Assembly: GCA_021646405.1 (NCBI GenBank)
Contig: SOER01000001.1
Span: 230,445-294,444 of the forward strand
Source of the DNA: Candidatus Loosdrechtia aerotolerans
Lineage (GTDB): Bacteria > Planctomycetota > Brocadiia > Brocadiales > Brocadiaceae
Length of the DNA: 64,000 nucleotides
Direction of reading: 5' to 3'
This document shows, piece after piece, positions 1 to 9,160 of the stretch. Under the pieces are notes generated by a model, which was given only the letters and a program-made list of their open reading frames with translations, searched no databases and was not told where the DNA came from. A program made the translations under genes and the position numbers. The number at the start of each line of letters is the position of its first letter. The stretch's first letter is position 1.

Positions 1-309
1 AACACCGGTGTCACCGCCTTTTAGTGTCATGCTTTTTGAGTTGTCTAATAAACATACAACTTTGTTTTTTAACCTTACAACCTCTTGTTGCTCCATTTCC
101 GGCTGGAGAAGAAGGATAACTATCATGAGAATGGCAACAGTCCGGAGTGCAAGGAGTAACAGCTGCTTCCTTAAGGTACCAATACCCCTAATACCAAGCC
201 ATGAAAAATAGAGCGCAGCAATAGTGCCCAATACTACCAGTAAACGAAAGCCAAAGTTCTCAACACCAACAAAAGTAAGGTTCCACTGTGTTAAATTTTC
301 CATATCCAT
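1..309 (-). CDS. vWA-type membrane protein, N-terminal part (partial)
   Basis: The reading frame starts at an ATG on the minus strand and is still open where the window begins, so only about 103 residues are visible. They show two hydrophobic stretches (about residues 23-38 and 52-69). After the second comes a segment reading VVCLLDNSKSM, which fits the start of a von Willebrand factor A fold with its DxSxS metal site. This layout is typical of the membrane vWA/glutamine-amidotransferase-like proteins found next to DUF4159 genes, and a DUF4159 gene lies 83 bases upstream. The function is unknown; these proteins are usually thought to sit in the cytoplasmic membrane with the vWA domain exposed. 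The domain call rests on one motif. Confidence 0.6.
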   Translation of the reverse strand, partial: MDMENLTQWNLTFVGVENFGFRLLVVLGTIAALYFSWLGIRGIGTLRKQLLLLALRTVAILMIVILLLQPEMEQQEVVRLKNKVVCLLDNSKSMTLKGGDTGV

Positions 310-392
310 CTTTTCTTGCTTGAAACAAAGTGAACAGGGTCTGTAAAATTTTTATCATCCTGCCTATCTTGTCTCTTTCTCTTTCCGTAAAA

Positions 393-1223
393 CTACATCT
401 GCCTTCTCAATATAAATGGAAGATGCACCTGGTCTTGTTTGTAATTGCCTGTAAGGGCATACATAACAATATTTATTCCCAGGCGAAATGCCATGGCCCT
501 CTGTTTCTCACCACCAGGAATGACTTCATATTCCCATTTCCCGAATGAATCTTTTGCCCAGGCACCACCCAAATCATTCTGCGAATAGATAATTACAGCC
601 CGATTACCTATTGTTATACCTTCCAAAAAAGATTTTTCCGTAACCCTGCCATATGCTTGATTCAATAAATAGAAAGATTTGAATACGGTGTGGTCTGCAG
701 GCAACCTCTCCAGGAATTTATGAGGAAACAATCTTTTCATCTCACGCCGAACAGATTTATCAAACCCAAAATCGGTTTTTCCAAGGCTGTCATCAATCAA
801 GAGTGTACCGCCAAACTCTAAATACAATTTCAGGTTATTAATCTCCTTATCGCTAAAAGGCGGAAATTCCTGATCCCCCGACATACAAACAAACGGATAC
901 TCAAAAAGGGTACTATCGCCAGCACGAACAATGACAGTCTCTATGCGTGCCTCAACACTGGTACGTTTAATAAGTTCCCACATAAGGCACTTTCCTCCGC
1001 GAGGACGAGGATTCCAATTCCCACCATTATATTCCAACTGGGCAAAGGTAAATTTCGAGACCTCTCCCATTGCAAAAACACGATAAGATGCGAAGCAAAG
1101 ACTACAGACCATACAAATTACACAGATAAAAATTGTAGATAGTCTGCCAAATTTTTTAGTAAAAAGCCTATTGATAATATTACCCATAATGGTCCAGAAA
1201 TTCATACTGTTGCCCAGATACAT
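393..1223 (-). CDS. DUF4159 domain protein
   Basis: This 276-residue protein has one membrane segment near residues 26-46 (a signal anchor) followed by a soluble domain. The domain has features of DUF4159: an opening FTFAQLEYNGGNWNPRP, a central FVCMSGDQEFPPFSDKEI with GGTLLIDD, and near the end GINIVMYALTGNYK. The fold resembles class I glutamine amidotransferases, but I see no catalytic Cys, so enzyme activity is not supported. It is followed by a partial vWA membrane protein in the same direction, the usual DUF4159 company, so the two probably form one membrane complex of unknown role. A second ATG six codons in (position 1205) is an alternative start. Confidence 0.75.
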   Translation of the reverse strand: MYLGNSMNFWTIMGNIINRLFTKKFGRLSTIFICVICMVCSLCFASYRVFAMGEVSKFTFAQLEYNGGNWNPRPRGGKCLMWELIKRTSVEARIETVIVRAGDSTLFEYPFVCMSGDQEFPPFSDKEINNLKLYLEFGGTLLIDDSLGKTDFGFDKSVRREMKRLFPHKFLERLPADHTVFKSFYLLNQAYGRVTEKSFLEGITIGNRAVIIYSQNDLGGAWAKDSFGKWEYEVIPGGEKQRAMAFRLGINIVMYALTGNYKQDQVHLPFILRRQM

Positions 1224-1285
1224 TCCTCAATACCATAACAAATACTAATCAAAGGAAATTATATCATATATCTCCATTACCTTGG

Positions 1286-1861
1286 CTAATATTTTGGAAT
1301 CATTCTCAGTTTTTCTAAAAATACCTCTGCTACAGCATGTGATTTTATCAGAACAGATGCTTCGTGATTCTTCTTCAATGCACTGTACGTCCAATTTGCA
1401 CTGCCTAAAATGGTAATATATTCATCTATAATCAGTATTTTACTGTGAGTAATTTGATCAATACTATCATAATATACAGGAACACCACTTCTTTTGAGCA
1501 ACTCATATGCCCTTTGGCTTTTCCTTTCTATTTTCTTTCCCTTTTTACCTTTCTCCCAAAACATACTATTTTGATCAAAGATAACGGTTACTGCTATGCC
1601 ACGCCGATGGGCATGAATAAGGTCATTCACTAATATATATTCCCAACCATGATGGTAATTATGATTAATATCGGCAATAAACATGACACAGAAGATAGAT
1701 TTCTTTGCAGCAGCTAATGATTGGTGGGTATACGGATAGTACTCATCATTCACAAGTGGTATAATATCATCGGCAGGCAAACCAAAGGCATAAAATGGAT
1801 GAAATATGCATACAATAAAAAGAATAAGGATTTTATCCGTAATCCACCTGAAATATCTCAT
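1286..1861 (-). CDS. phospholipase D-like nuclease, single HKD motif, exported
   Basis: The 191-residue product has a hydrophobic N-terminal segment (about residues 10-26) that looks like a signal peptide. It carries one HKD motif: HSKILIID followed by ITILGSANWT, the HxKx4Dx6GSxN pattern of the PLD superfamily. Length and single motif match the Nuc-type endonucleases, which work as dimers and supply two HKD motifs between them. It is probably a periplasmic nuclease or phosphodiesterase; the substrate cannot be read from sequence. The start overlaps the end of mtaB by four bases, so the two are likely translated together, although no functional link is known. Confidence 0.8.
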   Translation of the reverse strand: MRYFRWITDKILILFIVCIFHPFYAFGLPADDIIPLVNDEYYPYTHQSLAAAKKSIFCVMFIADINHNYHHGWEYILVNDLIHAHRRGIAVTVIFDQNSMFWEKGKKGKKIERKSQRAYELLKRSGVPVYYDSIDQITHSKILIIDEYITILGSANWTYSALKKNHEASVLIKSHAVAEVFLEKLRMIPKY

Positions 1862-3285
1862 ACAATATCTCCCGCTGCGAACGAAGGGGTAACCTCTTTT
1901 ATGAGTACCGGAGTAATAGTATTTTTTATCGTATCCGGCCCGTCAAATGTAACCTTAATATATCGTTCCGAGTACCCACATAAAGCATCTGTTTTTGGCT
2001 CCCTTTCCGTCTCTACAAGTACCTCTACCTGCCTGTTTAAAAATTGCTTTTTGTAGGTAAGTGACAGGGTATTTGCTATATCCTCGAGTTGAGTCTTTCT
2101 TTCTTTAATTATTTGAGGATGACAGTAGTTTGGCATTTTTGCAGCCGGGGTACCTTTTCTCACGCTAAAGGGGAATATATGTATACGATGAAACCCGGCT
2201 TCTTTACATAAACGGATAGTATTCTCAAAATGTGCATCCTTCTCCCCGGGAAAACCTATCATAACATCGGTAGTAAATGATGGTAAATCAATCCTTGAGC
2301 GGATAGTATCGATGACCTCTAAATATCGTGATGCGGTATATCTTCTGTTCATCCTCTTCAAAATAAAGTCATCGCCGCTCTGCAACGGAATATGAAAATG
2401 TGGACATACCTTTTTTGAGCACGAGATAAAATCAATTAAATCATCAGTTATCTCATTGACCTCAATTGAACTCAGCCGAACCCTTTCCAGACCTGGTAAG
2501 GAGGTAAGCATAGAAACAACATCCAGCAAGCGGCAGTCTCCGTTTGTATCCTTACCGTAAGCTCCCAGGTGAATGCCTGTCACGATGATCTCTCTGTAAC
2601 CGTTCTGAACCAGGCGCTCCGCTTCTTCTTTAATACCCTGAAGCCTCCGGCTTTTGATATTCCCCCTCACGTAGGGAATGATGCAGTATGAGCAATACAT
2701 GTCACACCCATCTTCAATTTTCAAAAAGGCCTTTGTGTGACCTGCAAAATGGCTTATCTTAAGGTCATAAATAGAATCCTCTTGCAGTCCGGTAATAGAT
2801 CCCTCATCCCAAAATCCTTCTCTTCGCCCATTTCCAAAAGGAAGTTCATAAGGTTCTCCTTTCTTAAAGAAGGCTTGGGGAAGATTACCATTATTCTCAG
2901 TAAATAATGGGTTTGTATTTCCTTCCTGAGTAGGGATACGATACACTGTATCCCCACTTATGATATCCGCGAGGCGTGCCTCTTCAGCCTTGGTGATTAC
3001 ATAATCCACTCCATCCATACCTTTAATCGTTTCCGCATCCGCCTCGGCATAACAACCAGTAACAACGATTGTTGCATCAGGATTTTTTTTTCTAACCCTC
3101 TTAATATATTGACGGGATTTCTCATCACTCGCCGATGTAACTGTACAGGTATTAATCACATAAATATCGGCAGCCTGTTCCGGGCTTGCTTCTACGAATC
3201 CTTTCGCAGCAAGTGATTCCCGGATGGCCTGGGTCTCATACTGGTTCACCTTACACCCAAGGGTTATAAAGGCACATGTCTTCAT
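1858..3285 (-). CDS. mtaB: tRNA threonylcarbamoyladenosine methylthiotransferase MtaB
   Basis: A radical-SAM methylthiotransferase that adds a methylthio group to t6A37 of tRNAs reading ANN codons. The N-terminal UPF0004 domain begins with FITLGCKVNQYET and supplies the first cluster cysteines (11, 47, 78). The radical-SAM motif is DGCDMYCSYC (C194, C198, C201), and a TRAM domain should form the end. LGCKVNQ separates MtaB from MiaB and RimO. At 475 residues it is slightly longer than the usual 430-450, with extra residues between the two domains (about 115-170). I chose the ATG at 3285; an in-frame TTG seven codons upstream is possible but extends the conserved start. Confidence 0.9.
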   Translation of the reverse strand: MKTCAFITLGCKVNQYETQAIRESLAAKGFVEASPEQAADIYVINTCTVTSASDEKSRQYIKRVRKKNPDATIVVTGCYAEADAETIKGMDGVDYVITKAEEARLADIISGDTVYRIPTQEGNTNPLFTENNGNLPQAFFKKGEPYELPFGNGRREGFWDEGSITGLQEDSIYDLKISHFAGHTKAFLKIEDGCDMYCSYCIIPYVRGNIKSRRLQGIKEEAERLVQNGYREIIVTGIHLGAYGKDTNGDCRLLDVVSMLTSLPGLERVRLSSIEVNEITDDLIDFISCSKKVCPHFHIPLQSGDDFILKRMNRRYTASRYLEVIDTIRSRIDLPSFTTDVMIGFPGEKDAHFENTIRLCKEAGFHRIHIFPFSVRKGTPAAKMPNYCHPQIIKERKTQLEDIANTLSLTYKKQFLNRQVEVLVETEREPKTDALCGYSERYIKVTFDGPDTIKNTITPVLIKEVTPSFAAGDIV

Positions 3286-3472
3286 GAGATTAATTTGACT
3301 TGACAAAAACCAAGGTCTTTGTACACTACGAAATGAAATAAATTAACTACAGGGCATACTTATAATTCCAACAATCTGTAACATCTATGGAATCTGTAGT
3401 CTCCATCTGTACGATGTAAAATCTATTTTTGATTCTAGCAGACTCTATAACCTTTTTGAAGAGAAAATTCAG

Positions 3473-4582
3473 ATGATTATTGGCGTACCAAAAGAAATTA
3501 AACCAGATGAGTACCGGGTATCTCTTATTCCCGTTGGTGTAGAAGAAATGGTAAAATATGGACACACGGTGCTTGTGGAAAAGGGTGCCGGTTTAGGAAG
3601 CGGCGTCTCTGATCAGGAGTATGAAGAGGCTGGTGCTAAATTAGTTGAAACTTGTAAGGAAATCTACGAACGGGCACAGTATATCATGAAAGTTAAAGAA
3701 CCTTTACCAGAAGAATACCCTTATTTGAGAGAAGGTCAGATCATTTTCACCTTCTTCCATTTCGCCGCCTCAAAAAAATTAACAGATGCAGTTCTCAATG
3801 CAAAAGTAATAGCGATCTCGTATGAAACGATTCGTGACAAGCATGGTCACCACCCAATCCTGACACCTATGAGTGAAGTGGCAGGACGAATGTCTATTCA
3901 GGAAGGAGCAAAATATCTGGAAAAGCCTATGCACGGGCGTGGAATACTTTTAGGTGGAGTGCCAGGAGTTGCCCCTGCAGAGGTGGTTATTATTGGTGGA
4001 GGTATTGTAGGTACCAACGCAGCAAAAGTAGCAGCAGGGCTTGGGGCAAGGGTTACTATTCTCGATGTCAATATGGACCGGCTGAGATACCTGGACGATA
4101 TTATGCCAAAAAATGTAGTAACGTTAATGTCAAATCCCCAAAATATCCGGGAGAAGATTGCAGATGCAGATCTGTTAATCGGCGCTGTGCTCATTGAAGG
4201 TGCACGGGCACCTCGCATAGTAACAAGAAACATGGTTCAAACCATGAAGGCAGGTGCAGTAATTATCGATGTAGCTATTGATCAGGGCGGGTGTATAGAG
4301 ACAAGCAAACCCACTACCCATAGCAATCCAATTTATACAGAGTATGATGTTATTCACTATTGTGTTACAAATATACCAGGTGCTGTGGGACGTACATCAA
4401 CCAAAGCATTAACCAATGTAACATTAGCATATGCTCTAGAAATTGCCAATAAGGGATACGAGCGTGCAGCCAGAGAAAACCCCGCTATTATGCGAGGCAT
4501 TAATATGGTAAAAGGACATCTCACGAACAGGGCAGTAGCAAACGCCTTTGGTATGAATATGAAGAGCAGTGTCCTTGAGTAG
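3473..4582 (+). CDS. ald: alanine dehydrogenase
   Basis: NAD-dependent oxidative deamination of L-alanine to pyruvate and ammonia, or the reverse. The 369-residue length is typical. The N-terminus MIIGVPKEIKPDEYRVSL is the family signature. A Rossmann NAD site, VVIIGGGIVGTNAAK, lies near residue 170, and the C-terminal region contains YCVTNIPGAVGRTST. It stands alone, divergent from mtaB. In an ammonia-rich lifestyle it could assimilate ammonium into alanine, but that is inference. I saw no convincing promoter or Shine-Dalgarno sequence in the 187 bases before it. Confidence 0.93.
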   Translation: MIIGVPKEIKPDEYRVSLIPVGVEEMVKYGHTVLVEKGAGLGSGVSDQEYEEAGAKLVETCKEIYERAQYIMKVKEPLPEEYPYLREGQIIFTFFHFAASKKLTDAVLNAKVIAISYETIRDKHGHHPILTPMSEVAGRMSIQEGAKYLEKPMHGRGILLGGVPGVAPAEVVIIGGGIVGTNAAKVAAGLGARVTILDVNMDRLRYLDDIMPKNVVTLMSNPQNIREKIADADLLIGAVLIEGARAPRIVTRNMVQTMKAGAVIIDVAIDQGGCIETSKPTTHSNPIYTEYDVIHYCVTNIPGAVGRTSTKALTNVTLAYALEIANKGYERAARENPAIMRGINMVKGHLTNRAVANAFGMNMKSSVLE

Positions 4583-4716
4583 TTGTTTCCTGTACTCTCC
4601 CGGCAGAGAATGTTACTCAAACACCTGTGCAGTTCAGGGGACTTAAAGAAAAATACTCCCGTGAACATACTAATAATCATAGGTAAGTTCTTAAAAATAT
4701 CAGGAAAAAGGGGAGA

Positions 4717-5940
4717 TCATGTATGATATTCAGCATTGATTGTAACATACTCATGTGATAAGTCGCATGTCCATACGGTATCTGTATACTCCCCCAGCCC
4801 AAGTTCCAGACGTACTGTAATATCTTTATTTTTCATCGATGCACTCAAGGTATTGAGGTCATACGGCGCAGGCATTCCTTTCGTAAATATTAAAATATCA
4901 TTTATATAAAGGTTAATCTTCAGTTCATCCAATTCTACACCAGCATAACCAGCAGCAGAAACAATACGCCCCCAATTAGGGTCCTCTCCATTCATTGCTG
5001 TCTTTACCAGTGGTGAATCCGCAATCGACCTTGCAATTCTTGTCGCATCATTTCGTGATTGCGCACCTACCACATCGATCTGGATAAATTTTGTCGCGCC
5101 TTCACCATCCTTTACAATGGCTTTTGCCAAATAACCTGTCACATAATCCAGTCCTCGTTGAAAAATTTGTAACGGTAATCCGTTATCGTTTTCCTTATAA
5201 GAAGAGATGTTCACCCCGGAAGCCCCATTTGCAATAATGGCAAGGGTATCGTTTGTACTTGTGTGACCATCGATGGTAATGCGGTTAAAAGAGGATTCCA
5301 CAGATTTTCTCAAACACTCATTAAGAAGAGGAGCGGGCAGAGAGGCGTCTGTTGTAATAAAACACAACGTCGTTGCAAAATCAGGGGCGATCATTCCTGC
5401 ACCTTTCGTAATACCACCAAGTACCACATCGGTATTGTTTATCTTCAACCGAACGGCAATATCTTTTTGTTTTGTATCTGTAGTCATAATAGCTCGGGCA
5501 ATAGCATTACCGTGAGCCGGGGTATTACCCATGGATGCTGCAGCAGTTTTAATACCAAGGACAACTTTATCCATGGAAAGTGGCCTTCCGATGATTCCAG
5601 TAGAGGCAACCAACACCTCATCTTCAGAAACCTTTAAACATTGTGCTGTAAATCGGACCATTTCTTCAGCATCCCTGTAGCCCTGTTCTCCCGTACAAGC
5701 ATTTGCATTACCACTATTAATAACAAAGGCCCTCACACGCCCTTTTTGAACAATTCTTCTACCAAGCTTTACCGGTGCTGCGCAAATATGATTGGTTGTA
5801 AACAACGCAGCACCGGTTGCAGGGTATTCAGAAAAGATAATTCCTATATCAAAACTATCTTTTACGGTCTTTATCCCGCAGTAAGTAGCTCCCGCAAGAA
5901 ATCCTTTGGGCGCGACAACGCTTCCTGTAACCATTTCCAT
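4717..5940 (-). CDS. argJ: ArgJ, ornithine acetyltransferase / N-acetylglutamate synthase
   Basis: This enzyme recycles the acetyl group from N-acetylornithine to glutamate in cyclic arginine biosynthesis; bifunctional forms can also use acetyl-CoA. The 407-residue precursor has the self-cleavage region KGAGMIAPDFATTLCF, predicting a cut between A189 and T190 and making T190 the new N-terminal nucleophile of the beta chain. Other family marks are NSGNANACTG (residues 75-84), the oxyanion-type STGIIG at 113-118, and NGEDPNWGRI near the end. Mono- and bifunctional forms cannot be told apart here. It lies downstream of a pyruvoyl-type arginine decarboxylase on the same strand, so arginine synthesis and breakdown toward polyamines may share a transcript. 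Confidence 0.92.
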   Translation of the reverse strand: MEMVTGSVVAPKGFLAGATYCGIKTVKDSFDIGIIFSEYPATGAALFTTNHICAAPVKLGRRIVQKGRVRAFVINSGNANACTGEQGYRDAEEMVRFTAQCLKVSEDEVLVASTGIIGRPLSMDKVVLGIKTAAASMGNTPAHGNAIARAIMTTDTKQKDIAVRLKINNTDVVLGGITKGAGMIAPDFATTLCFITTDASLPAPLLNECLRKSVESSFNRITIDGHTSTNDTLAIIANGASGVNISSYKENDNGLPLQIFQRGLDYVTGYLAKAIVKDGEGATKFIQIDVVGAQSRNDATRIARSIADSPLVKTAMNGEDPNWGRIVSAAGYAGVELDELKINLYINDILIFTKGMPAPYDLNTLSASMKNKDITVRLELGLGEYTDTVWTCDLSHEYVTINAEYHT

Positions 5941-6070
5941 GACATGAATTACCTTTCCTAGTTATTGATATATTAAATACGATATACTCTCAGAATCATA
6001 AAGAAACTTGATATAGCCGGTTGAAGATATTATGGGAAAGGGAATACTTCGGAGATTGTACAAAGCGGGA

Positions 6071-6616
6071 TTACATGATAAATACCGCGGCAGCAACTAC
6101 TGTAGTCCATAATCCAGTTTTATCGCCGCGTGCAGCTTGTGTAATATTTCTTGTTTTTACAATTTTACCACTCATCCGGTATATTTCTTTACGCTCATCG
6201 TAGTTTTTTTCAGGGTCAAACTCAATACCTAAAGTACTGGCGAGCATGGTAGCAGCAAGATCTTCCGCATAATCACCGGATCTTTCATCGGTCTCGCCAA
6301 ATGCATGGTGCTCGCTGAGGTACCCGTAATGTTCATGTTCGGATGGAACGGCAAGGCCAACAGATGCAGAAATCATACGGTTCGGCTCAGAAGTGGAGTT
6401 TTCACTCATCACACAAAAAACCACCTGCCCCGCCTTCAGCATTACAACACCCTGCTCCTTTGTAATAATCTTACATTTTGGCGGAAAGATGCTTGACACC
6501 CTTACAATATTACACTTCTCAATTCCCGCCTTTCGCAGGGAGAGCTCGAATGATTGCAGTTTGTCTTTGTGCTTTCCCACACCTTTGGTAAAGAATACCA
6601 ACCTCGGTATCATCAT
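6071..6616 (-). CDS. pyruvoyl-dependent arginine decarboxylase
   Basis: Decarboxylates arginine to agmatine, the first step of one polyamine route. The 181-residue proenzyme has the conserved VRVSSIFPP segment; in the characterised archaeal enzyme the chain cuts itself between the two serines, here S41 and S42, and the second becomes the pyruvoyl group. Conserved acidic and glycine residues follow ([21 protein letters not shown]). No PLP site is present, as expected. The unrelated PLP-type arginine decarboxylase is encoded divergently 356 bases away, which is unusual. It precedes argJ on the same strand (gap 130 bases). Confidence 0.88.
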   Translation of the reverse strand: MMIPRLVFFTKGVGKHKDKLQSFELSLRKAGIEKCNIVRVSSIFPPKCKIITKEQGVVMLKAGQVVFCVMSENSTSEPNRMISASVGLAVPSEHEHYGYLSEHHAFGETDERSGDYAEDLAATMLASTLGIEFDPEKNYDERKEIYRMSGKIVKTRNITQAARGDKTGLWTTVVAAAVFIM

Positions 6617-6972
6617 AATTGATTGGCTCCTTTAAACGAGTTAAGTAGTTTAAAATATGCCCCATTTTAATAAAATGAATCTGAATAAGTGAAACAAATT
6701 TCTCTATCAAATTCAATAGAATTTTTCAAGAGTCACATATTTATAAATAAGATTTTTTAACACAAAAAATTTTCAAAAATATATTGTATTTATCAAAATT
6801 TTTTGTTATTTAATCTTTTTGCTTTTTTTTACAATATTCATAATAGGGAGGGGGGATTTCTGAGCCAAAAGATATCAAGATAAACACTGAACCAATAATC
6901 GAAATTTTGTATGTTACCCATGATTTAAATAAATCTTATTCTCTTAATCCACGCTCCCTCTCTTAATTATTA
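6617..6972. other. AT-rich divergent intergenic region between two arginine decarboxylase genes
   Basis: These 356 bases separate the two head-to-head decarboxylase genes and must hold both promoters. The region is very AT-rich with long A and T runs and contains a perfect 12-bp inverted repeat (listed separately). I found no clean -35/-10 pair, no Shine-Dalgarno sequence just before the SpeA-like start, and no small gene. Confidence 0.5.
6762..6806. repeat. 12-bp perfect inverted repeat
   Basis: ACAAAAAATTTT (6762-6773) and its exact reverse complement (6795-6806) are separated by 21 bases. The stem is nearly all A/T, so a stable RNA hairpin is unlikely. An operator-like or bent-DNA site is possible. 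In DNA this AT-rich it could also be chance. Confidence 0.4.
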
Positions 6973-8367
6973 ATGGCTAAAAGTAAAGCAAAAACCAAGA
7001 AATATAACCTGCGGAACAAATGGAAACTCGGGGTTGAAGAATTTGCTACAAAGCATTTTGATGTATCTTCAAGCGCAGAACTTATTGTACGTGAAGGTAA
7101 CTATCAATATAACATATACGACCTCGTAAAACGTTTCGGTACTCCACTCGAAATAGTGTTTCCCTTTGTCATTGAGAAGCGCCTTAATGAACTCATCGAT
7201 ACCTTCAAATACTATATCCGGCACAACAAATACCGTGGGAAATTCTACTTCCATTATCCGATGAAGGTAAATCAAAATAAGGAGTTTGTCCTGCCCATTA
7301 TCTCTGAAGGTGCGCATATTGAGGTTGGTTCAGTAAATGAGCTCTGGATCGTTAAGCGTATGTGGGAACAAGAGCAGTTCTCTCGGCATATCAAGGTCAT
7401 TTGTAATGGTCCAAAGACAAACAAATACCTCAGTTTAATTTACGAACTCAGGCAAAAGGGACTCGACATTGTTCCCATCATTGAAGACCGATATGAATTT
7501 AATTTCTTAAAGGAATACAAAGGAGAGCTTGGTATTCGAATAGATCCGGAAATTAAGGTGCAGTCGCACTGGGATAAACGTATTGATCGTTTTGGATTTA
7601 CCAGTCAGCAGCTACTCGACCTTGGACGTATCCGCAACCTCAAAATACTTCATTATCACATTGGGTCACAGATTACAAAATTAGAGGACATGATTTCTCC
7701 CCTTAAGAAGGTAATGGCAGTTTACGTTAAACTAAAAGCCATAAACCCTACGCTCGATACAATTAATCTTGGTGGTGGTTTTGCTGTTCCTTATGTAAAA
7801 CGCAAAATGTATTCGACTGATAGTATTATTAAGCGTGTTCTGAAAACGATAAAGGAGATAACGGACCGGCGTGAAATTCCACATCCAAACATTATTGTTG
7901 AATGGGGAAGGCATCTTGTGGCACCAGCACAAGTCACCATTTATCGGGTTATATCTCAAAAATCTATACCAAAATCTGCGGCCTCGTGGTGGTATATTAT
8001 CGATGGTAGCTTTATCAATGACCTTCTTGATACGTGGGCAATCCATCAAAAATGGCATGTCGTACCAGTAAACTACCTTGATGTTGAACGTTTATCTCGT
8101 GTATGGCTTGCCGGATCATCATGCGATTCAGACGATAAATATACAGGGAATGGTAACTATATCTCTTTACCAAAACTCGAGGACTTAGAACAAAACGGTA
8201 AATCGCTCTATATAGCATTCTTTGATACCGGAGCTTACCAGGATGCATTAGCCGCACACCACTGCCTTCTCTCCTCACCAGCCAAGATTATAGCTCAAAA
8301 CGGTGTCGTTACTATCGCACGAAAGCGTGAGACGGCAGAAGAAATCGGTAAACAATTTGGTTGGTAG
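6973..8367 (+). CDS. SpeA-like PLP-dependent arginine decarboxylase, short form
   Basis: A fold-type III (alanine-racemase-like barrel) decarboxylase. FHYPMKVNQ is the SpeA-type PLP-lysine motif (K98). HYHIGSQ lies near residues 227-233, GGGF at 267-270, and the catalytic cysteine of the C-terminal sheet domain is in GSSCDSDD (C384). At 464 residues it is much shorter than typical SpeA (about 630-660), so it appears to lack the inserted helical bundle and the C-terminal helices. Arginine to agmatine is the most likely reaction, but ornithine, lysine or another basic amino acid cannot be excluded. The start has no visible ribosome site. Confidence 0.78.
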   Translation: MAKSKAKTKKYNLRNKWKLGVEEFATKHFDVSSSAELIVREGNYQYNIYDLVKRFGTPLEIVFPFVIEKRLNELIDTFKYYIRHNKYRGKFYFHYPMKVNQNKEFVLPIISEGAHIEVGSVNELWIVKRMWEQEQFSRHIKVICNGPKTNKYLSLIYELRQKGLDIVPIIEDRYEFNFLKEYKGELGIRIDPEIKVQSHWDKRIDRFGFTSQQLLDLGRIRNLKILHYHIGSQITKLEDMISPLKKVMAVYVKLKAINPTLDTINLGGGFAVPYVKRKMYSTDSIIKRVLKTIKEITDRREIPHPNIIVEWGRHLVAPAQVTIYRVISQKSIPKSAASWWYIIDGSFINDLLDTWAIHQKWHVVPVNYLDVERLSRVWLAGSSCDSDDKYTGNGNYISLPKLEDLEQNGKSLYIAFFDTGAYQDALAAHHCLLSSPAKIIAQNGVVTIARKRETAEEIGKQFGW

Positions 8368-8555
8368 ATACCAGGAGATAACAATAAGCATGCAAAGAAA
8401 ATTACCATCTTTTATCTTTATTTTATCGTTATTTAATGTTATGGTATTTTATGATATTCAATAAAAGAGGTGTTTTCTAATACAGAAAATATCTTGTAGG
8501 CGTTTCCGAATTCTGCATAAAATAAATTAACTATCCATGAGAATGTAAGGACAGC

Positions 8556-9095
8556 ATGAATATTCATAAAATTCCCATTGGAACTCACCCTCCTTGGGAT
8601 GTTAATGTCATTATTGAAATCCCACTTGGAAGTGAGCCAGTAAAATATGAACTAGATTTAGAATCAGGAGCACTCTTTGTAGACCGCTTTCTCTACACCG
8701 CAATGTTCTATCCTTGTAATTATGGTTTTATTCCTCATACCTTAGCAGAAGATGGTGATCCCATCGATGCTCTTGTAATTTCACCTGTTCGTATAATTCC
8801 CGAAGCAGTGATACGATGCCGTCCTATCGGCTTACTTGCTATGCGAGACGAAGAGGGTAGGGATGAAAAGATACTTGCTGTTCCAATTAATTCATTAGCA
8901 CCCTTCTACAAAGATGTATCTTCTTACAAGGAGATCCCTGAGATCTTGCTTAACCAGATCACCCATTTCTTTAGACATTATAAGGAACTTGAACCTGGAA
9001 AATGGGTAGAATTAGAAGGCTGGCATGGTACAGATAAAGCAATGAATTATATTAATGAGGCAATTGAAAGAGCGGCCTCTAAGAAAACATTATGA
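8556..9095 (+). CDS. ppa: inorganic pyrophosphatase, family I
   Basis: Cytoplasmic Mg-dependent hydrolysis of pyrophosphate. The 179-residue length is normal, and the family I signature EDGDPIDALVI with its metal-binding aspartates is present, as is FYPCNYGFIPHT. An aaggaca sequence stands just before the ATG. A membrane pyrophosphatase is encoded about 6 kb away, so the cell can both discard and harvest PPi energy. It is convergent with the ATPase gene, 65 bases apart, with no obvious terminator between. Confidence 0.93.
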   Translation: MNIHKIPIGTHPPWDVNVIIEIPLGSEPVKYELDLESGALFVDRFLYTAMFYPCNYGFIPHTLAEDGDPIDALVISPVRIIPEAVIRCRPIGLLAMRDEEGRDEKILAVPINSLAPFYKDVSSYKEIPEILLNQITHFFRHYKELEPGKWVELEGWHGTDKAMNYINEAIERAASKKTL

Positions 9096-9160
9096 TATCT
9101 AGTACACCGTCAAAGTAATTTTCAATAACAAATCATACGCAAATACTTGTTGGCAATATA

